Positions 47,268 through 58,723 of a stretch of 64,000 nt of DNA are shown piece after piece. The translations under genes and the position numbers were made by a program. The notes beneath the pieces are model-generated. The model worked only from the letters and a program-made list of their open reading frames with translations, was not told where the DNA came from and did no database searches. Source of the stretch: Synechococcus sp. WH 8020 (GTDB taxonomy: Bacteria > Cyanobacteriota > Cyanobacteriia > PCC-6307 > Cyanobiaceae); NCBI RefSeq assembly GCF_001040845.1, contig NZ_CP011941.1:2486890-2550889 (forward strand), in the 5' to 3' direction. Each line of letters begins with the position of its first letter. Position 1 is the stretch's first letter.

Positions 47268-49571
47268 ATGACCAAAAGCCCACCAGAGCGTGGGAGCACT
47301 CGCAAGAGCAAATTTGTCAAGGTCGACAACCCTGCGACCTTTGAACTGTTCGGTAAGCCCGGGCATTTCGACAGAGCTCTTGCGAAAGGCCCCAAGACCA
47401 CAACCTGGGTTTGGAACCTCCACGCCAACGCTCACGATTTCGATAGCCACACGAGTGACCTTCAAGAGGTCTCTCGGAAGATTTTTAGTGCTCACTTCGG
47501 CCACTTGGCCGTGATCTTCATCTGGCTGAGCGGCGCCTTCTTCCACGGAGCCCGCTTCTCCAACTATTCCGGCTGGCTCGCCGATCCCACCCACGTGAAG
47601 CCAAGTGCTCAGGTGGTGTGGCCGGTGTTCGGTCAGGAAATTCTCAACGGTGACATGGGTGCCGGACATCAAGGCATCCAGATCACCTCAGGCCTCTTCC
47701 ACATGTGGCGTGCCTGGGGCATCACAACTGAAACCCAGTTGATGTCTCTTGCAATCGGCGCTCTGGTGATGGCCGGCCTCATGCTCAATGCAGGCGTCTT
47801 CCACTACCACAAGGCAGCTCCAAAGCTGGAGTGGTTCCAAGATGCCGAGGCCATGTTGAACCACCACCTGGCTGGTCTATTCGGCCTGGGTTCCCTGTCA
47901 TGGGCTGGTCACCTGATCCATGTCTCGGCTCCCACCACCAAGTTGATGGATGCTATTGATGCCGGCCAGCCGCTGGTACTTAATGGAAAGACCATCGCTT
48001 CTGTGGCGGATATTCCACTGCCTCATGAATTCTTTAATCAGGATTTACTCGCTCAGCTCTATCCAGGATTTGGCGCCGGTATTGGTGCCTTCTTCTCTGG
48101 AGATTGGGCCGCATACAGCGATTTCCTGACTTTTAAAGGTGGTCTCAACCCAGTAACGGGAAGCCTGTGGATGACTGACATCGCTCATCACCATCTGGCG
48201 ATTGCAGTGATGTTCATTGTTGCTGGTCATATGTACCGCAACAATTACGGCATCGGTCACTCTATTAAGGAGATCCACGAAGCCCATCAGGGTGATCCTC
48301 TGCTCTTCCCTGCAAGTAATGGCCATAAAGGCATCTACGAGTTCATGACGAACTCCTGGCATGCCCAACTGGCAGTCAACCTTGCAATGGGCGGTTCAGT
48401 TTGTATCGTCGTTGCCCAGCACATGTACGCGATGCCTCCGTATCCGTATATAGGTGTCGATTACCCGACTCAGATCGGTTTGTTCACCCATCACATGTGG
48501 ATTGGTGGCTTCTTGATCGTTGGTGGTGCAGCCCACGCTGCCATCGCCATGATTCGCGACTACGACCCCGCTCAGCACGTCGACAACGTGCTTGACCGTG
48601 TTCTCAAGGCACGTGATGCGATCATCAGCCACCTGAACTGGGTGTGCATCTGGCTCGGTGCTCACAGCTTCGGCCTCTATGTGCACAACGACACGATGCG
48701 TGCTCTGGGTCGTCCTCAAGACATGTTCAGCGACTCGGCGATTTCGATTCAGCCGGTTTTTGCGCAGTGGATTCAGAACATCCATGCAGGAGCTGCAGGT
48801 AGCACCGCTCCTAACGCTCTTGCCGGTGTGAGCGAAGTCTTCAACGGTTCCGTTGTCGCCATCGGTGGCAAGGTTGCTGCTGCCCCGATCCCTCTGGGCA
48901 CCGCTGATTTCATGGTGCACCACATTCACGCATTCACGATTCACGTGACTGTGCTGATTCTTCTGAAGGGCGTGCTTTATGCCCGCAGCTCCCGCCTCGT
49001 TCCAGACAAAGCAAACTTGGGCTTCCGCTTCCCATGCGACGGCCCAGGCCGTGGTGGCACCTGTCAGGTGTCTGCTTGGGACCACGTATTCCTTGGTCTG
49101 TTCTGGATGTACAACTCCCTCTCCGTCGTGATCTTCCACTTCAGCTGGAAGATGCAGAGCGACGTTTGGGGAACCGTCAATGCTGATGGAAGTGTTCAGC
49201 ACATCACCAATGGCAATTTTGCCAACAGTGCAATCACCATCAACGGCTGGCTGCGTGACTTCCTGTGGGCCCAGGCCGCGCAGGTGATCAACAGCTATGG
49301 CTCAAACACCAGTGCCTATGGCCTGATGTTCCTTGGTGCTCACTTTGTCTGGGCCTTCAGTTTGATGTTCTTGTTTAGTGGCCGCGGCTACTGGCAAGAG
49401 CTGATTGAGTCCATCGTTTGGGCTCACAACAAGCTGAAGGTGGCACCTGCTATCCAGCCTCGTGCACTTTCAATCACCCAGGGCCGTGCCGTGGGTGTCG
49501 CTCATTACCTCTTGGGCGGCATCGCGACCACATGGGCCTTCTTCCACGCCCACATCCTTGTGGTCGGCTGA
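47268..49571 (+). CDS. psaA: Photosystem I P700 apoprotein A1
   Basis: A 767-residue PSI core subunit, exactly the usual length, which binds P700, A0, A1 and, with PsaB, the FX cluster (conserved [13 protein letters not shown] loop). ATG at 47268 ([13 protein letters not shown]) is the family start; the open frame further upstream is leader sequence. psaB follows after 21 bases. Eleven membrane helices are expected. Confidence 0.99.
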   Translation: MTKSPPERGSTRKSKFVKVDNPATFELFGKPGHFDRALAKGPKTTTWVWNLHANAHDFDSHTSDLQEVSRKIFSAHFGHLAVIFIWLSGAFFHGARFSNYSGWLADPTHVKPSAQVVWPVFGQEILNGDMGAGHQGIQITSGLFHMWRAWGITTETQLMSLAIGALVMAGLMLNAGVFHYHKAAPKLEWFQDAEAMLNHHLAGLFGLGSLSWAGHLIHVSAPTTKLMDAIDAGQPLVLNGKTIASVADIPLPHEFFNQDLLAQLYPGFGAGIGAFFSGDWAAYSDFLTFKGGLNPVTGSLWMTDIAHHHLAIAVMFIVAGHMYRNNYGIGHSIKEIHEAHQGDPLLFPASNGHKGIYEFMTNSWHAQLAVNLAMGGSVCIVVAQHMYAMPPYPYIGVDYPTQIGLFTHHMWIGGFLIVGGAAHAAIAMIRDYDPAQHVDNVLDRVLKARDAIISHLNWVCIWLGAHSFGLYVHNDTMRALGRPQDMFSDSAISIQPVFAQWIQNIHAGAAGSTAPNALAGVSEVFNGSVVAIGGKVAAAPIPLGTADFMVHHIHAFTIHVTVLILLKGVLYARSSRLVPDKANLGFRFPCDGPGRGGTCQVSAWDHVFLGLFWMYNSLSVVIFHFSWKMQSDVWGTVNADGSVQHITNGNFANSAITINGWLRDFLWAQAAQVINSYGSNTSAYGLMFLGAHFVWAFSLMFLFSGRGYWQELIESIVWAHNKLKVAPAIQPRALSITQGRAVGVAHYLLGGIATTWAFFHAHILVVG

Positions 49572-49592
49572 CCTCACTGACCTTTCCCTCTA

Positions 49593-51815
49593 ATGGCAAC
49601 GAAATTTCCTTCGTTTAGCCAGGGTCTGGCACAGGACCCGACAACCCGCCGCATCTGGTACGGGATCGCCACGGCTCACGACTTCGAGAGCCATGACGGA
49701 ATGACGGAGGAGAAGCTTTACCAAAAGCTCTTCTCCACCCATTTCGGGCATCTCGCGATCATCGGCCTTTGGGTTTCGGGAAACCTGTTCCATATCGCCT
49801 GGCAGGGCAACTTCGAGCAGTGGGTCTCCGACCCATTGCACGTCCGCCCAATCGCTCACGCAATTTGGGATCCCCATTTTGGTCAAGGCGCTATTGATGC
49901 CTTCACTCAAGCGGGTGCATCCTCCCCAGTGAATATTGCCTATTCAGGCCTTTATCACTGGTTTTACACCATCGGCATGACCACGAATGCCGAGCTGTAT
50001 CAGGGCTCCATCTTCATGATGATCCTGTCGGCTTGGGCACTGTTCGCTGGTTGGCTGCACTTGCAGCCCAAGTTCCGTCCTTCTCTGGCTTGGTTTAAAA
50101 ACGCCGAATCCCGCCTGAACCACCATCTGGCTGTTCTGTTTGGATTCAGCTCAATCGCTTGGGCCGGACACCTGGTTCACGTGGCTATTCCTGAGTCCCG
50201 TGGTCAGCACGTTGGTTGGGACAACTTCCTGAATGTTTTGCCTCACCCGGCAGGCCTTCAGCCCTTCTTCACTGGTAACTGGGGCGTTTATGCCCAAAAC
50301 CCTGACACCACAGGTCAGATTTTTGGTACCGCTGAAGGATCGGGTACAGCGATCCTGACCTTCCTCGGTGGCTTCCACCCTCAGACCGAAGCCCTCTGGC
50401 TCACTGACATCGCGCATCATCATCTGGCCATCGGTTGCATTTTTGTGATCGCCGGTCACATGTACCGCACCAATTTCGGTATCGGTCATTCGATCCGCGA
50501 GATTCTTGAAGCTCACAACCCACCAACCGGAACCCCCGGCGACCTCGGTGCTGGCCACAAAGGTCTTTACGACACCATCAACAACAGCCTGCACTTCCAG
50601 CTTGGTCTTGCTCTCGCCTCTTTAGGCGTGATCACCAGCCTGGTGGCACAGCACATGTATGCGATGCCGTCGTATGCCTTCATCGCGAAGGACTACACGA
50701 CCCAGGCTGCGCTCTACACCCATCACCAGTACATCGCCATCGCCCTGATGTGCGGTGCCTTTGCTCACGGTGCGATCTTCTTTATTCGCGACTACGACCC
50801 AGAAGCCAATAAGGACAACGTCCTGGGTCGGATGCTCGAGCACAAAGAAGCCATCATCAGTCACTTGAGCTGGGTCTCTCTTTTCCTTGGTTTCCATACC
50901 CTTGGCCTCTACGTCCATAACGACGTAGTTGTGGCCTTCGGAACCCCTGAGAAGCAGATCCTTGTCGAGCCCGTCTTTGCCCAGTTCGTCCAAGCCGCTT
51001 CAGGCAAGATGATCTATGGCTTTGATGTGTTCCTGGCCAACGCCTCAAGTACTGCAACCCTTGCTTCTCAGAACATCCCTGGAGAGCACTATTGGATGGA
51101 TGCCATCAACGGTGTTCGTGGCAGCAATGACTTGTTCCTACCTATTGGTCCTGGTGACTTCCTTGTTCACCATGCCATTGCTCTAGGACTCCACACCACC
51201 ACCCTGATCCTTGTGAAGGGTGCTCTGGATGCCCGTGGCTCCAAGTTGATGCCTGACAAGAAGGACTTTGGCTACTCCTTCCCCTGCGACGGTCCTGGCC
51301 GTGGCGGCACCTGTGACATCTCTGCCTGGGACGCGTTCTATCTCGCTGTCTTCTGGGCTTTGAACACAGTGGGTTGGGTCACCTTCTACTGGCATTGGAA
51401 GCACCTTGCGATTTGGCAAGGCAACGTGGCTCAGTTCAACGAATCCAGCACCTACCTGATGGGCTGGTTCCGCGACTACCTCTGGCTGAACAGCTCACAG
51501 CTGATCAATGGATACAACCCATTTGGCAGTAACAACCTGGCCGTCTGGTCTTGGATGTTCCTGTTTGGTCACCTGGTTTGGGCGACCGGTTTCATGTTCC
51601 TGATCTCCTGGCGTGGTTATTGGCAGGAGCTCATTGAGACCATCGTTTGGGCTCACGAACGCAGTCCTATCGCCAACATGATGGGCTGGCGTGACAAGCC
51701 TGTGGCTCTCTCCATCGTTCAGGCACGTGTGGTTGGTCTGGCTCACTTCTCGGTTGGTTATGTGCTCACGTACGCAGCCTTCCTGATCGCCTCCACCTCT
51801 GGCAAGTTCGGATGA
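49593..51815 (+). CDS. psaB: Photosystem I P700 apoprotein A2
   Basis: A 740-residue PSI core subunit. [16 protein letters not shown] at the N-terminus and the FX loop [13 protein letters not shown] are canonical. It is the second gene of psaA-psaB and is followed by a strong terminator 47 bases after the stop. Confidence 0.99.
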   Translation: MATKFPSFSQGLAQDPTTRRIWYGIATAHDFESHDGMTEEKLYQKLFSTHFGHLAIIGLWVSGNLFHIAWQGNFEQWVSDPLHVRPIAHAIWDPHFGQGAIDAFTQAGASSPVNIAYSGLYHWFYTIGMTTNAELYQGSIFMMILSAWALFAGWLHLQPKFRPSLAWFKNAESRLNHHLAVLFGFSSIAWAGHLVHVAIPESRGQHVGWDNFLNVLPHPAGLQPFFTGNWGVYAQNPDTTGQIFGTAEGSGTAILTFLGGFHPQTEALWLTDIAHHHLAIGCIFVIAGHMYRTNFGIGHSIREILEAHNPPTGTPGDLGAGHKGLYDTINNSLHFQLGLALASLGVITSLVAQHMYAMPSYAFIAKDYTTQAALYTHHQYIAIALMCGAFAHGAIFFIRDYDPEANKDNVLGRMLEHKEAIISHLSWVSLFLGFHTLGLYVHNDVVVAFGTPEKQILVEPVFAQFVQAASGKMIYGFDVFLANASSTATLASQNIPGEHYWMDAINGVRGSNDLFLPIGPGDFLVHHAIALGLHTTTLILVKGALDARGSKLMPDKKDFGYSFPCDGPGRGGTCDISAWDAFYLAVFWALNTVGWVTFYWHWKHLAIWQGNVAQFNESSTYLMGWFRDYLWLNSSQLINGYNPFGSNNLAVWSWMFLFGHLVWATGFMFLISWRGYWQELIETIVWAHERSPIANMMGWRDKPVALSIVQARVVGLAHFSVGYVLTYAAFLIASTSGKFG

Positions 51816-51862
51816 CTTAGTCCCAACCTCTGCCTGATTAACGAAGCGTTTCTCAGAGATTC

Positions 51863-51892
51863 ACCCGTCCGGTTTTCCGGGCGGGTTTTTTT
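51863..51892 (+). terminator. Rho-independent terminator of psaAB
   Basis: CCCGTCCGG (51864-51872) pairs with CCGGGCGGG (51877-51885, one G-U) around a TTTT loop, followed by seven T. Confidence 0.95.
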
Positions 51893-51963
51893 ATGGGGAT
51901 GGATGATTGAGCGGTATCTCTTCTGTGTTGCTGATGTCCGCTGCTGTTAAGGGACGCTTTCGT

Positions 51964-52917
51964 TTAATTCCCGCCGCTGAAGGCGATGTCCAGCGTGCGT
52001 AGATAGGTGTGCAGGCCTGCATCTTGAATCGGCAGCACGTAAGCATCAGCTCCGGATTCGTTGTGGTGAGAATGCCAGTACCCGGGGGGTGTCACGAAGG
52101 CCGCTCCCGGGGCCCAATCTTCACGATGCCCATTGATAATCATCCCGTTCGCATCCAGCTTTGTGCCGATCATCGTGTAACAGCCGGGTTGGCACTCAAC
52201 CGCGAAATCAAGTGCGATCGATTGGTGGCGGTGGGGTCGTTGGATCTGGCCAGCAGGCAAGATTCCAAGCATGGCCCAGAGCGTATGGGTGATCGTTCGC
52301 GTTTGTGGAAAATTGCTGTTGCCCAGCAAAACGCTGACACGGTTGGCACGAGCACCGTTGGGGCTGTTTGCAATCGCATCCAGATGTCGTTTGCTGTCCC
52401 GATGGCTGTAGAAGCTCGGCTCAAACCGAGCTTGTGCAGGCTCGACGCCGAGATAGCGAAGGAGCGGTGCGTCATGCACCCAATAAAGTCCTGCTTTTTC
52501 GATGCTGGAGTGAATCGCGTCGCCACCCGCAGGCAGCACCAACATGTCTCCCTTTGACCATTGGAAGGTGCGCCCGCAGGCTTGCGTTTCCCCTTCTCCA
52601 TTCGTGATGAAAAACAGCTGACTTGTTGCAACTGCACTGGTGCGTTGTTCACCACGGTCGAGGCGAATAAAATTCGCGCAAAGAGATGGACCGGTGGCTG
52701 GGCCAGAGCAGCCAAGCTTTTCACTCAGATCAAGAGGAAGGACATCGCAACCGGATTGATCGAAAAAATCTGGCGAAAATGACCGATAGGGAACTGGATT
52801 GATCAGGCCACTCTGTTGAGGGTTCGCAGCGGAGCGGTAATCAAAAAAATGGGCTTGCTCAGATGATGACTGATGCAAAGCGGGAGTTGCCAAGGTGCCG
52901 ACCTCAACGAGACGCAT
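51964..52917 (-). CDS. Bicupin protein, gentisate dioxygenase-like
   Basis: A 317-residue protein with two cupin domains. The first has SQLFFITNGEGETQACG and KGDMLVLPAGGDAIH; the second has the metal motif RPHRHQSIALDFAVE followed by PPGYWHSHHNE, with several His. The layout recalls gentisate 1,2-dioxygenase and related bicupins, but the first domain seems to lack a full metal site. Substrate unknown. It stands between the psaB terminator and the desaturase, same direction as the latter. Confidence 0.78.
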   Translation of the reverse strand: MRLVEVGTLATPALHQSSSEQAHFFDYRSAANPQQSGLINPVPYRSFSPDFFDQSGCDVLPLDLSEKLGCSGPATGPSLCANFIRLDRGEQRTSAVATSQLFFITNGEGETQACGRTFQWSKGDMLVLPAGGDAIHSSIEKAGLYWVHDAPLLRYLGVEPAQARFEPSFYSHRDSKRHLDAIANSPNGARANRVSVLLGNSNFPQTRTITHTLWAMLGILPAGQIQRPHRHQSIALDFAVECQPGCYTMIGTKLDANGMIINGHREDWAPGAAFVTPPGYWHSHHNESGADAYVLPIQDAGLHTYLRTLDIAFSGGN

Positions 52918-53018
52918 ACCTTATCGATCAAGAGGACTCGGATTGTATGGGTTTTGTCATGCCAGAAATCCAGCGTTGAGCCGGATACACATCGGCACAG
53001 CATGGAGTCGCGCTTTAT

Positions 53019-54155
53019 TTATGCGAATGGTGAAACCAACTCGAAGCGTTCCCGGTCCCAAAGGATGAGAGAGAAGCAATCGCTAACCTGATACAGATAA
53101 AGTTTGTGGACATTATCTACAAGATGAATATTGGCCTCATGGCATTCTTTCAATCGATAATTTGGAATGCGCTCTGAGAGGTGGTGAATATGGTGATAAG
53201 CGATATCGGCAGTAAACCAATTCAAAACTGCAGGCATTTGAAGGAATGACGATCCAGAGATGGCTCCACGAAAATAACTCCAATTATCTTCATCGCTTGT
53301 ATAAGAATCTGGGAAATTGTGTTGGATGAAAAAGACCGCAATCATTACCGCGGCACTGCAGCTCATCACCAAGGCATAAAGAATCCAGAAATGTGCGTAG
53401 CCTATGGAGCTTCCGATCCACCACCACAACAGTCCAACGATCGCTGTATTGGCAATCATGTCGACACATTCTCCGCTGGTATAAAAGAAACTAGATTTGT
53501 AATTCAAACAAACTTGTTTTGGAGATGTCCAGGAGCTTGTGCGCACCATTTTTATGGTGCTTTTGATGGAATGGCCAATGAATTCAAAGAAGCTCAAAAG
53601 TAAGGCAAGCCTTGGCTTAATGATGAGATAAAAGAATCCACCTGGAAATAGCAGCAATGGATGGCGTAAGACGCGATAAAGCCACTGGGACCGTGGAGAT
53701 CGCGCTTCGTATTGCTCGCGTGTGATCAGAGCGGATGGTCCGCGATAGCGATCCCAATTTCCATTGTGTTTGTGATGGAAAGCGTGTCCACGTGACCAGG
53801 GATGTTGCGGCATGCCGTGAATCAAGCTCAAGCCGAAGGCCGCAATTCGATTCGAGCGCTTGGAGCTGAACAGGCTTTGATGTCCGCAGTCATGCATCAG
53901 GGAGAAGCTGCGACTGAGCAGCAGAACCATCAACACGAGGAGCAAGGGTGTCAACACGATGGTTGTGGTGTTGAACGATGTTGTGACCGCAGACATCGCG
54001 ATCGCCACCGCGATGATCGGAACCACGGTGTTCAGGATCTGCCAGCTCGCTATGCGGTCATCGCTGGCCATAAAAGGAGTGAGTTTGAAGTCGATCCGTT
54101 TGGGGTAAGTGCTAGGCGCCATGTGTTGGCTAATCGTCTGAGTGGTCGTTGTCAT
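53019..54155 (-). CDS. Membrane fatty acid desaturase (Delta12/omega-3 type family)
   Basis: A 378-residue di-iron membrane desaturase with four hydrophobic segments. The three His boxes are HDCGH (88-92), HAFHHKH (124-130) and AYHHIHH near 318; the third is followed by SERIPNYRL as in acyl-lipid DesA/DesB-type enzymes. It acts on thylakoid or cytoplasmic membrane lipids. Position of the double bond cannot be read from the sequence. The 3' half looks richer in A/T than neighbours by eye. Confidence 0.88.
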   Translation of the reverse strand: MTTTTQTISQHMAPSTYPKRIDFKLTPFMASDDRIASWQILNTVVPIIAVAIAMSAVTTSFNTTTIVLTPLLLVLMVLLLSRSFSLMHDCGHQSLFSSKRSNRIAAFGLSLIHGMPQHPWSRGHAFHHKHNGNWDRYRGPSALITREQYEARSPRSQWLYRVLRHPLLLFPGGFFYLIIKPRLALLLSFFEFIGHSIKSTIKMVRTSSWTSPKQVCLNYKSSFFYTSGECVDMIANTAIVGLLWWWIGSSIGYAHFWILYALVMSCSAAVMIAVFFIQHNFPDSYTSDEDNWSYFRGAISGSSFLQMPAVLNWFTADIAYHHIHHLSERIPNYRLKECHEANIHLVDNVHKLYLYQVSDCFSLILWDRERFELVSPFA

Positions 54156-54226
54156 GCAGCTTCCACGTGGGGTGCCGCGATCGGCTTAATGGGTGAACCT
54201 ATCTCTTTTTTGCTCCAACCGGTTTT

Positions 54227-57200
54227 TCAATTGCCTGGTGAGCGCTGAATTTGAGTCCTCTCCCTCCAGCCTTTGAGGCTCAAATAAACGGCTGGAACAA
54301 CAAACAGCGAAAGCAACGTGGAGATCAGCAAGCCGCTAAACACCACCGTGCCAATGCTGATTCGACTGGCTGAACCCGTTCCGCTGGCCAGCAGCAAGGG
54401 CAGAAATCCAGCCAAGGATGTAATCGCTGTCAGAACAATTGGACGCATCCGCTCTTCCGCTGCGTCCGTGATCGACTCACGAAGGGGCAGGCCAGCTCGG
54501 AGCCTTTGATTGGCAAACTCCACAATCAGAATGCCGTTCTTTGCGGCCAAACTCACGAGCACGAGAAGACCCATCTGACCGTAAACATCTAGCGGTAGCC
54601 CACGTAATTTGAGTCCGATCAGTGCACCGAGCAGTGCCAGAGGCACTGTCAGCAAAATCACTAGGGGATCTAGAAAGCTCTCATAGAGACCAGCGAGTAA
54701 GAGGTAGACCACCACTACGCTCAAACCAAAGAAGGCCCAGGTGACGCCTTCGGCAACCCTCTCTTCCTCCGCAAGGCCTGTAAAAGCAAGCCCGATGTTG
54801 CTCCCTCCAATTTGTTCACCTGCTGCCTCGAGAATGTTGATGGCTTGCCCACTACTTGTTCCTTTCCCCGGTAAAGCGCTGACACGGATGGATCGGTTCA
54901 GGGCGAAGTGGTCAATCGACCCTGTGCCCTCAACTTGTTCAAGTCGCGCCACGCTTTCAGCGCTGACGAGTTGCCCATCCCGGTTCCGGAGCATGAGAGA
55001 TTTGATGTCCTCTGGACGATTGCGGTCGCTGCCTTCCATTTGAATCCAGATGCTGCGTATTTCTCCGTCGGCGTAGGTGTCATCGAGATAGCGCCCGCCG
55101 ATGGCCATGCCAATCGAATTCAGCGTTTCTCTGTAGGGGAGATTCAGTGAAGCCATTTGGTCGCGGTCTAAAACGAGGCGCCATCTCGGGGCACTGGCGT
55201 CGAAACGGGTGCTGACCCGTTCAAATTTGCCCGTTTCCCTGGCACTCGCAATAAAAGCTTTCGCGACCTGTTCGAATTGGACCAGGTTCAGTTGGCCACC
55301 ACTGCGGTCTAGAAGCTCGATGTTTAAGGCTGAATCCCCGCTAAATCCTCGAACGGTAGGGGGTGTAATCAGCACAACTTTGGCATCCGTAATCGAACGA
55401 TTCAGGGCTTTTTGCAGTCGTCGCTTGATGGCTTGATCGCTCTGATCTGCACGGCCTCTCTCCTGGAGAGGTTTTAATCTCAAGTAAAAGGAACCCTTGT
55501 CTTCCCCGCTTTGCCCGAACGAACTTCCTGCATAGAAGTTCCCTGAGCGGATCAACGGTTCTTGCTCAACGACAGCGCGAATGGAATCCATGATTGCCAT
55601 GCTTCGTTCCAGGCTGGCGCCTTCCGACAAGGTGAAATAACCACGGATTTGGCCCTGGTCTTCGTTGGGGATAAAGGCTGTCGGAGTGTTGCGAAGGACG
55701 ACTCCCGTGAGCATCAAGCTGATGATTAAAACGATGCCCATCCAATTGGGTCGGTTTAATAGCTTGCGCAATGTTCGTGAGTAGTGCCGTTCAGTGCTTT
55801 GCATGGCCTTTCGGAGCCCATCGCTGAGTCGTCTGATCGGTCCAGGCAGGCGTCCATTCCCTGGAGTGAGAACCCTTGCTGATGCCATTGGCGTGAACGT
55901 GAGGGCGTTCAACGTGGAGAACACAATGGCAGCCGTAATCGTTAAGGCAATCGGTTCGTAGAGGCGACCAATTGACCCTGGAATCAACAGAACAGGAACG
56001 AAAACCGCTACGAGAACCAAAGAGGTGGCCACGATTGCTCCGGCCAATTCCTGCATCGCCGTTTCGGCTGCCTTTAGAGGTGGGTCTCCCTTTTCAATTC
56101 GATCGGCAATTTCCTCGCTCACCACGATTGCATCGTCTACAACAATGCCCGTCGCAAGAATCAGCCCGAACAGAATCAAACTGTTGATATTTGAACCGCT
56201 GAGGCGGATGACCAACAAGCTGCCGACCAACGAAATAGGTACGGCGATCCCAGGCACCATGGCTAATCGCCAGCGCCCCAGGAAGAGCACCAAAACAACT
56301 AAAACCAGCAGGACTGCATCGCGGAGAGTCGTGATGGTGCGATCGAGATTGGCTTGGATGGTGTCGGCCGTATCCACGATGGTTTGCATCGTGATTCCGG
56401 GCGGAAATCCTGATTCCAGTTTCGCGAGATTTCTGCGAATGCTTCGACTGAGAGCAAGGGCATTCGCTCCATCTCTTTGATAGATCCCTACGGCAACGGA
56501 GCGTTCTCCTTGAAGATTGATCGCAGCCCTTCCATAACTGCGCTGTCCAAGGCTGACGCGGCCGACATCGCTGAGTCGAATGAGGCCCCCATTGGCTAAT
56601 CGTTTGATCACTACGTTTTCAAGTTCGTCCTGGCTGCGCAAGCGACCGTCGGCTTCGACAGGGAGGCTGAGAAGTTGTCCTGATGGAGCCGGTGCGCTGC
56701 CGAGCGCTCCGATGGCGGCCAAAACGTTTTGCTCGATCAGTGCTGTGCTCACATCCGTGATCGTGAGATTGGCTTGCTCAAGTTTTTGAGGATCCATCCA
56801 CAGGCGGTAGGCCAACTCGCTGCTCCCGAATACACGAATATCCCCAGTGCCTGGAACGGATCTGAGCGATTCTCTGAGCGATTGTTCAAGCCACCCTGGG
56901 AGAAAGGTTGGAACGTAGAGATCTTGCGGATGGCTAAAGCCAAGGATCATCAGTAAATCGCTAGAGGAGCGATTCACGCTGAGCCCTTGGCGGGTCACGG
57001 CTTGCGGCAAACGGCGCAATGCCAAATTCACTTCGTTTTGGACCTTGATCGCATTCAGTTGAGGGCTGCCTTTTTTGAAGCGAAGGCTGATCCTTGATTG
57101 CCCTTCACTACTTGTGGACTGAATGCTGTCGAGATCGCTGAGACCGTTGAGTTGTTGCTCCAGCACAGTGGTGACGCTTTGCTCGACCACATCGGGGGAT

Positions 57201-57364
57201 GCAGCAGGGAAGCGTGCTGTCACGCTGACCTGGGTTGGGGCCAACTGGGGTAGGTCTTCAAGGCCCAAGCCGGAGAGCGAAACAAGTCCTGCCAGCAGGA
57301 CGAGCAGGCTGCATACAACGGTGAGGACAGGCCGTCGCAGAAACGGCTGGGAGATGGACCGCAA
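54227..57364 (-). CDS. RND efflux transporter, AcrB/HAE1 type
   Basis: A 1045-residue inner-membrane pump. The N-terminus has FLRRPVLTVVCSLLVLLAG then the porter domain; TM4 carries the proton-relay VVDDAIVVSEEI (two Asp near residue 410). The two-fold repeat and length are normal for HAE1-type drug pumps. A periplasmic adaptor and outer-membrane channel are needed but neither gene is adjacent. It lies 40 bases after the psaL terminator, leaving little room for its own promoter. Confidence 0.93.
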   Translation of the reverse strand: MRSISQPFLRRPVLTVVCSLLVLLAGLVSLSGLGLEDLPQLAPTQVSVTARFPAASPDVVEQSVTTVLEQQLNGLSDLDSIQSTSSEGQSRISLRFKKGSPQLNAIKVQNEVNLALRRLPQAVTRQGLSVNRSSSDLLMILGFSHPQDLYVPTFLPGWLEQSLRESLRSVPGTGDIRVFGSSELAYRLWMDPQKLEQANLTITDVSTALIEQNVLAAIGALGSAPAPSGQLLSLPVEADGRLRSQDELENVVIKRLANGGLIRLSDVGRVSLGQRSYGRAAINLQGERSVAVGIYQRDGANALALSRSIRRNLAKLESGFPPGITMQTIVDTADTIQANLDRTITTLRDAVLLVLVVLVLFLGRWRLAMVPGIAVPISLVGSLLVIRLSGSNINSLILFGLILATGIVVDDAIVVSEEIADRIEKGDPPLKAAETAMQELAGAIVATSLVLVAVFVPVLLIPGSIGRLYEPIALTITAAIVFSTLNALTFTPMASARVLTPGNGRLPGPIRRLSDGLRKAMQSTERHYSRTLRKLLNRPNWMGIVLIISLMLTGVVLRNTPTAFIPNEDQGQIRGYFTLSEGASLERSMAIMDSIRAVVEQEPLIRSGNFYAGSSFGQSGEDKGSFYLRLKPLQERGRADQSDQAIKRRLQKALNRSITDAKVVLITPPTVRGFSGDSALNIELLDRSGGQLNLVQFEQVAKAFIASARETGKFERVSTRFDASAPRWRLVLDRDQMASLNLPYRETLNSIGMAIGGRYLDDTYADGEIRSIWIQMEGSDRNRPEDIKSLMLRNRDGQLVSAESVARLEQVEGTGSIDHFALNRSIRVSALPGKGTSSGQAINILEAAGEQIGGSNIGLAFTGLAEEERVAEGVTWAFFGLSVVVVYLLLAGLYESFLDPLVILLTVPLALLGALIGLKLRGLPLDVYGQMGLLVLVSLAAKNGILIVEFANQRLRAGLPLRESITDAAEERMRPIVLTAITSLAGFLPLLLASGTGSASRISIGTVVFSGLLISTLLSLFVVPAVYLSLKGWRERTQIQRSPGN

Positions 57365-57403
57365 GGCGGCACCTGCTGCAAAAGCGGATTGATCTTGGCA
57401 GTT

Positions 57404-57444
57404 AAAAGTCCCTGTTGAACGACTTTTCGCTCAACAGGGACTTT
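57404..57444 (-). terminator. Terminator of psaI-psaL
   Basis: AAAGTCCCTGTTGA (57405-57418) and TCAACAGGGACTTT (57431-57444) are perfect 14-base arms around a 12-base loop; on the minus strand TTTTAAC follows. It lies 33 bases after the psaL stop. Confidence 0.9.
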
Positions 57445-57476
57445 GCGGGTCTGTTTTCAGTGAGGAACGTTGAGGC

Positions 57477-57968
57477 TTAGCTCACGCTCCAAACACCTGC
57501 AGCTATTTTCACGAGCTGCTGAACGTGGAGAGTGTCGCAGAGCAACCAGGCAAAGACAGCACCACCACAGCCACCAAGCCAGAAGCCACTGGTGAACTCA
57601 GACCACCCGTTGCGGGTGAAAAGATCTGCTGGGGGATTGTCAACGGTGACGTCTGCAGGGGGGATATGAGGTTGCTTTCCAGGCTGGTTATAGAGAAGAA
57701 ACAGGAAAGTGAGGAGGTGAACAGCACCGATAGCTGCTAAAAGACCAGCGGTTGCTGAGTAATCAGAATTACGCAGTGGGCCACAGATTGTGTAGGGCCC
57801 GTAAAGGAGATATCCAAAGGCTGCGCCTGTTTCAATTCCCCTGAAATTTGGTGATATTCCTTGGCGGTAAAAAGGAAGGTTATTGATAAGCCACTTCATA
57901 AAATATCCGCTATTCACGGGTGTGGCTAGATTGCCGACGCAAGGGTCGGCTGCAGGAGTGACAGTCAT
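57477..57968 (-). CDS. psaL: Photosystem I subunit XI
   Basis: A 163-residue PSI subunit that holds the trimer contacts and binds chlorophyll. [21 protein letters not shown] (pieces [11 protein letters not shown] and [10 protein letters not shown]), [18 protein letters not shown] and GPLRNSD are canonical; two to three membrane helices are visible. It follows psaI by 44 bases and ends at a strong terminator. Confidence 0.98.
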   Translation of the reverse strand: MTVTPAADPCVGNLATPVNSGYFMKWLINNLPFYRQGISPNFRGIETGAAFGYLLYGPYTICGPLRNSDYSATAGLLAAIGAVHLLTFLFLLYNQPGKQPHIPPADVTVDNPPADLFTRNGWSEFTSGFWLGGCGGAVFAWLLCDTLHVQQLVKIAAGVWSVS

Positions 57969-58012
57969 TGGAGTTTGATGGCTGAGTCGGATTGCTGGTG
58001 TCTGGTTTGAGA

Positions 58013-58129
58013 TCAGTCGGCGGCGGTAATCACCCCTCCCACAAGAATGATGAAAACTGCAGGGAAAACAATCCCGATCATCGGCACAAACAACACCGGC
58101 AGCCAGGCTGCTGCAAAATCTCCAGTCAT
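58013..58129 (-). CDS. psaI: Photosystem I subunit VIII
   Basis: A 38-residue single-helix PSI protein, [19 protein letters not shown] continuing to GGVITAAD, matching PsaI. It lies just upstream of psaL, the usual order. The longer open frame to 58216 is not used because PsaI starts at this ATG (58129). Confidence 0.95.
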   Translation of the reverse strand: MTGDFAAAWLPVLFVPMIGIVFPAVFIILVGGVITAAD

Positions 58130-58255
58130 GATCAAGCCCAGGGTTGTTCCCTCGATTTTAGAGTCTTCACGTTGGGCATTCCCCTCTAAGGGTTTCCTGG
58201 CGAAATAAAAGTTCAATCCAACCCTTGATCGGGTTGTCCCTAAGCATCTGATCCG

Positions 58256-58723
58256 ATGACTCAGCTATTTGCTGGTGTTGCAACCATTGTTCTGGCCATC
58301 ATTCTTTATGGTCTGGGCCGAAAACCCCATAAGCCAATTCTGCGCAGTACGGATGTTTCGGAGGTCGTAGCCCTGAATCGTGCCCAGGTGGAGCTGGTGC
58401 AGGTGGCGGAGGTTGAGGAGGTCGCTGAGCGTGCTCCCGTTCTTGCGTGGCAGGCTCCCTCCACCTCTGCTGAAAGGCTTGCGATGCAGCACTACCTGCG
58501 GCGGTCGATGGATGACGGGCCAGATCTACGCCTGCAGGCGATCAAGCTGGCGGGGCAGTGGGGTCACCAGTCGGTTCTTCCACTCTTGAGAAGAGGCCTG
58601 CATGATTCAGATAGTCGAGTGGTTGAGGCTGCTGCCGCCGCGATTGAACGTCACCGCAGTGGCCCTTCCCCTGATTTAGCTCAATCTGTACGGCCCCCGC
58701 GCAACGTGGCGCGGATGCGATAA
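58256..58723 (+). CDS. HEAT-repeat protein with N-terminal membrane anchor
   Basis: A 155-residue protein. Residues ~4-20 are one hydrophobic helix (LFAGVATIVLAIILYGL), the middle is acidic, and residues ~95-140 are HEAT-like helices (LRLQAIKLAGQWGHQSVLPLLRRGL; DSDSRVVEAAAAAIE). No specific function is suggested. It is divergent from psaI (126 bases apart) and its 3' end overlaps the convergent glycosyltransferase by about 43 bases. Confidence 0.75.
   Translation: MTQLFAGVATIVLAIILYGLGRKPHKPILRSTDVSEVVALNRAQVELVQVAEVEEVAERAPVLAWQAPSTSAERLAMQHYLRRSMDDGPDLRLQAIKLAGQWGHQSVLPLLRRGLHDSDSRVVEAAAAAIERHRSGPSPDLAQSVRPPRNVARMR

Noticed and set aside
46929-47672. 247-codon minus-strand frame over the psaA start
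   Set aside because: It is antisense to psaA and its leader; composition is that of a shadow frame.
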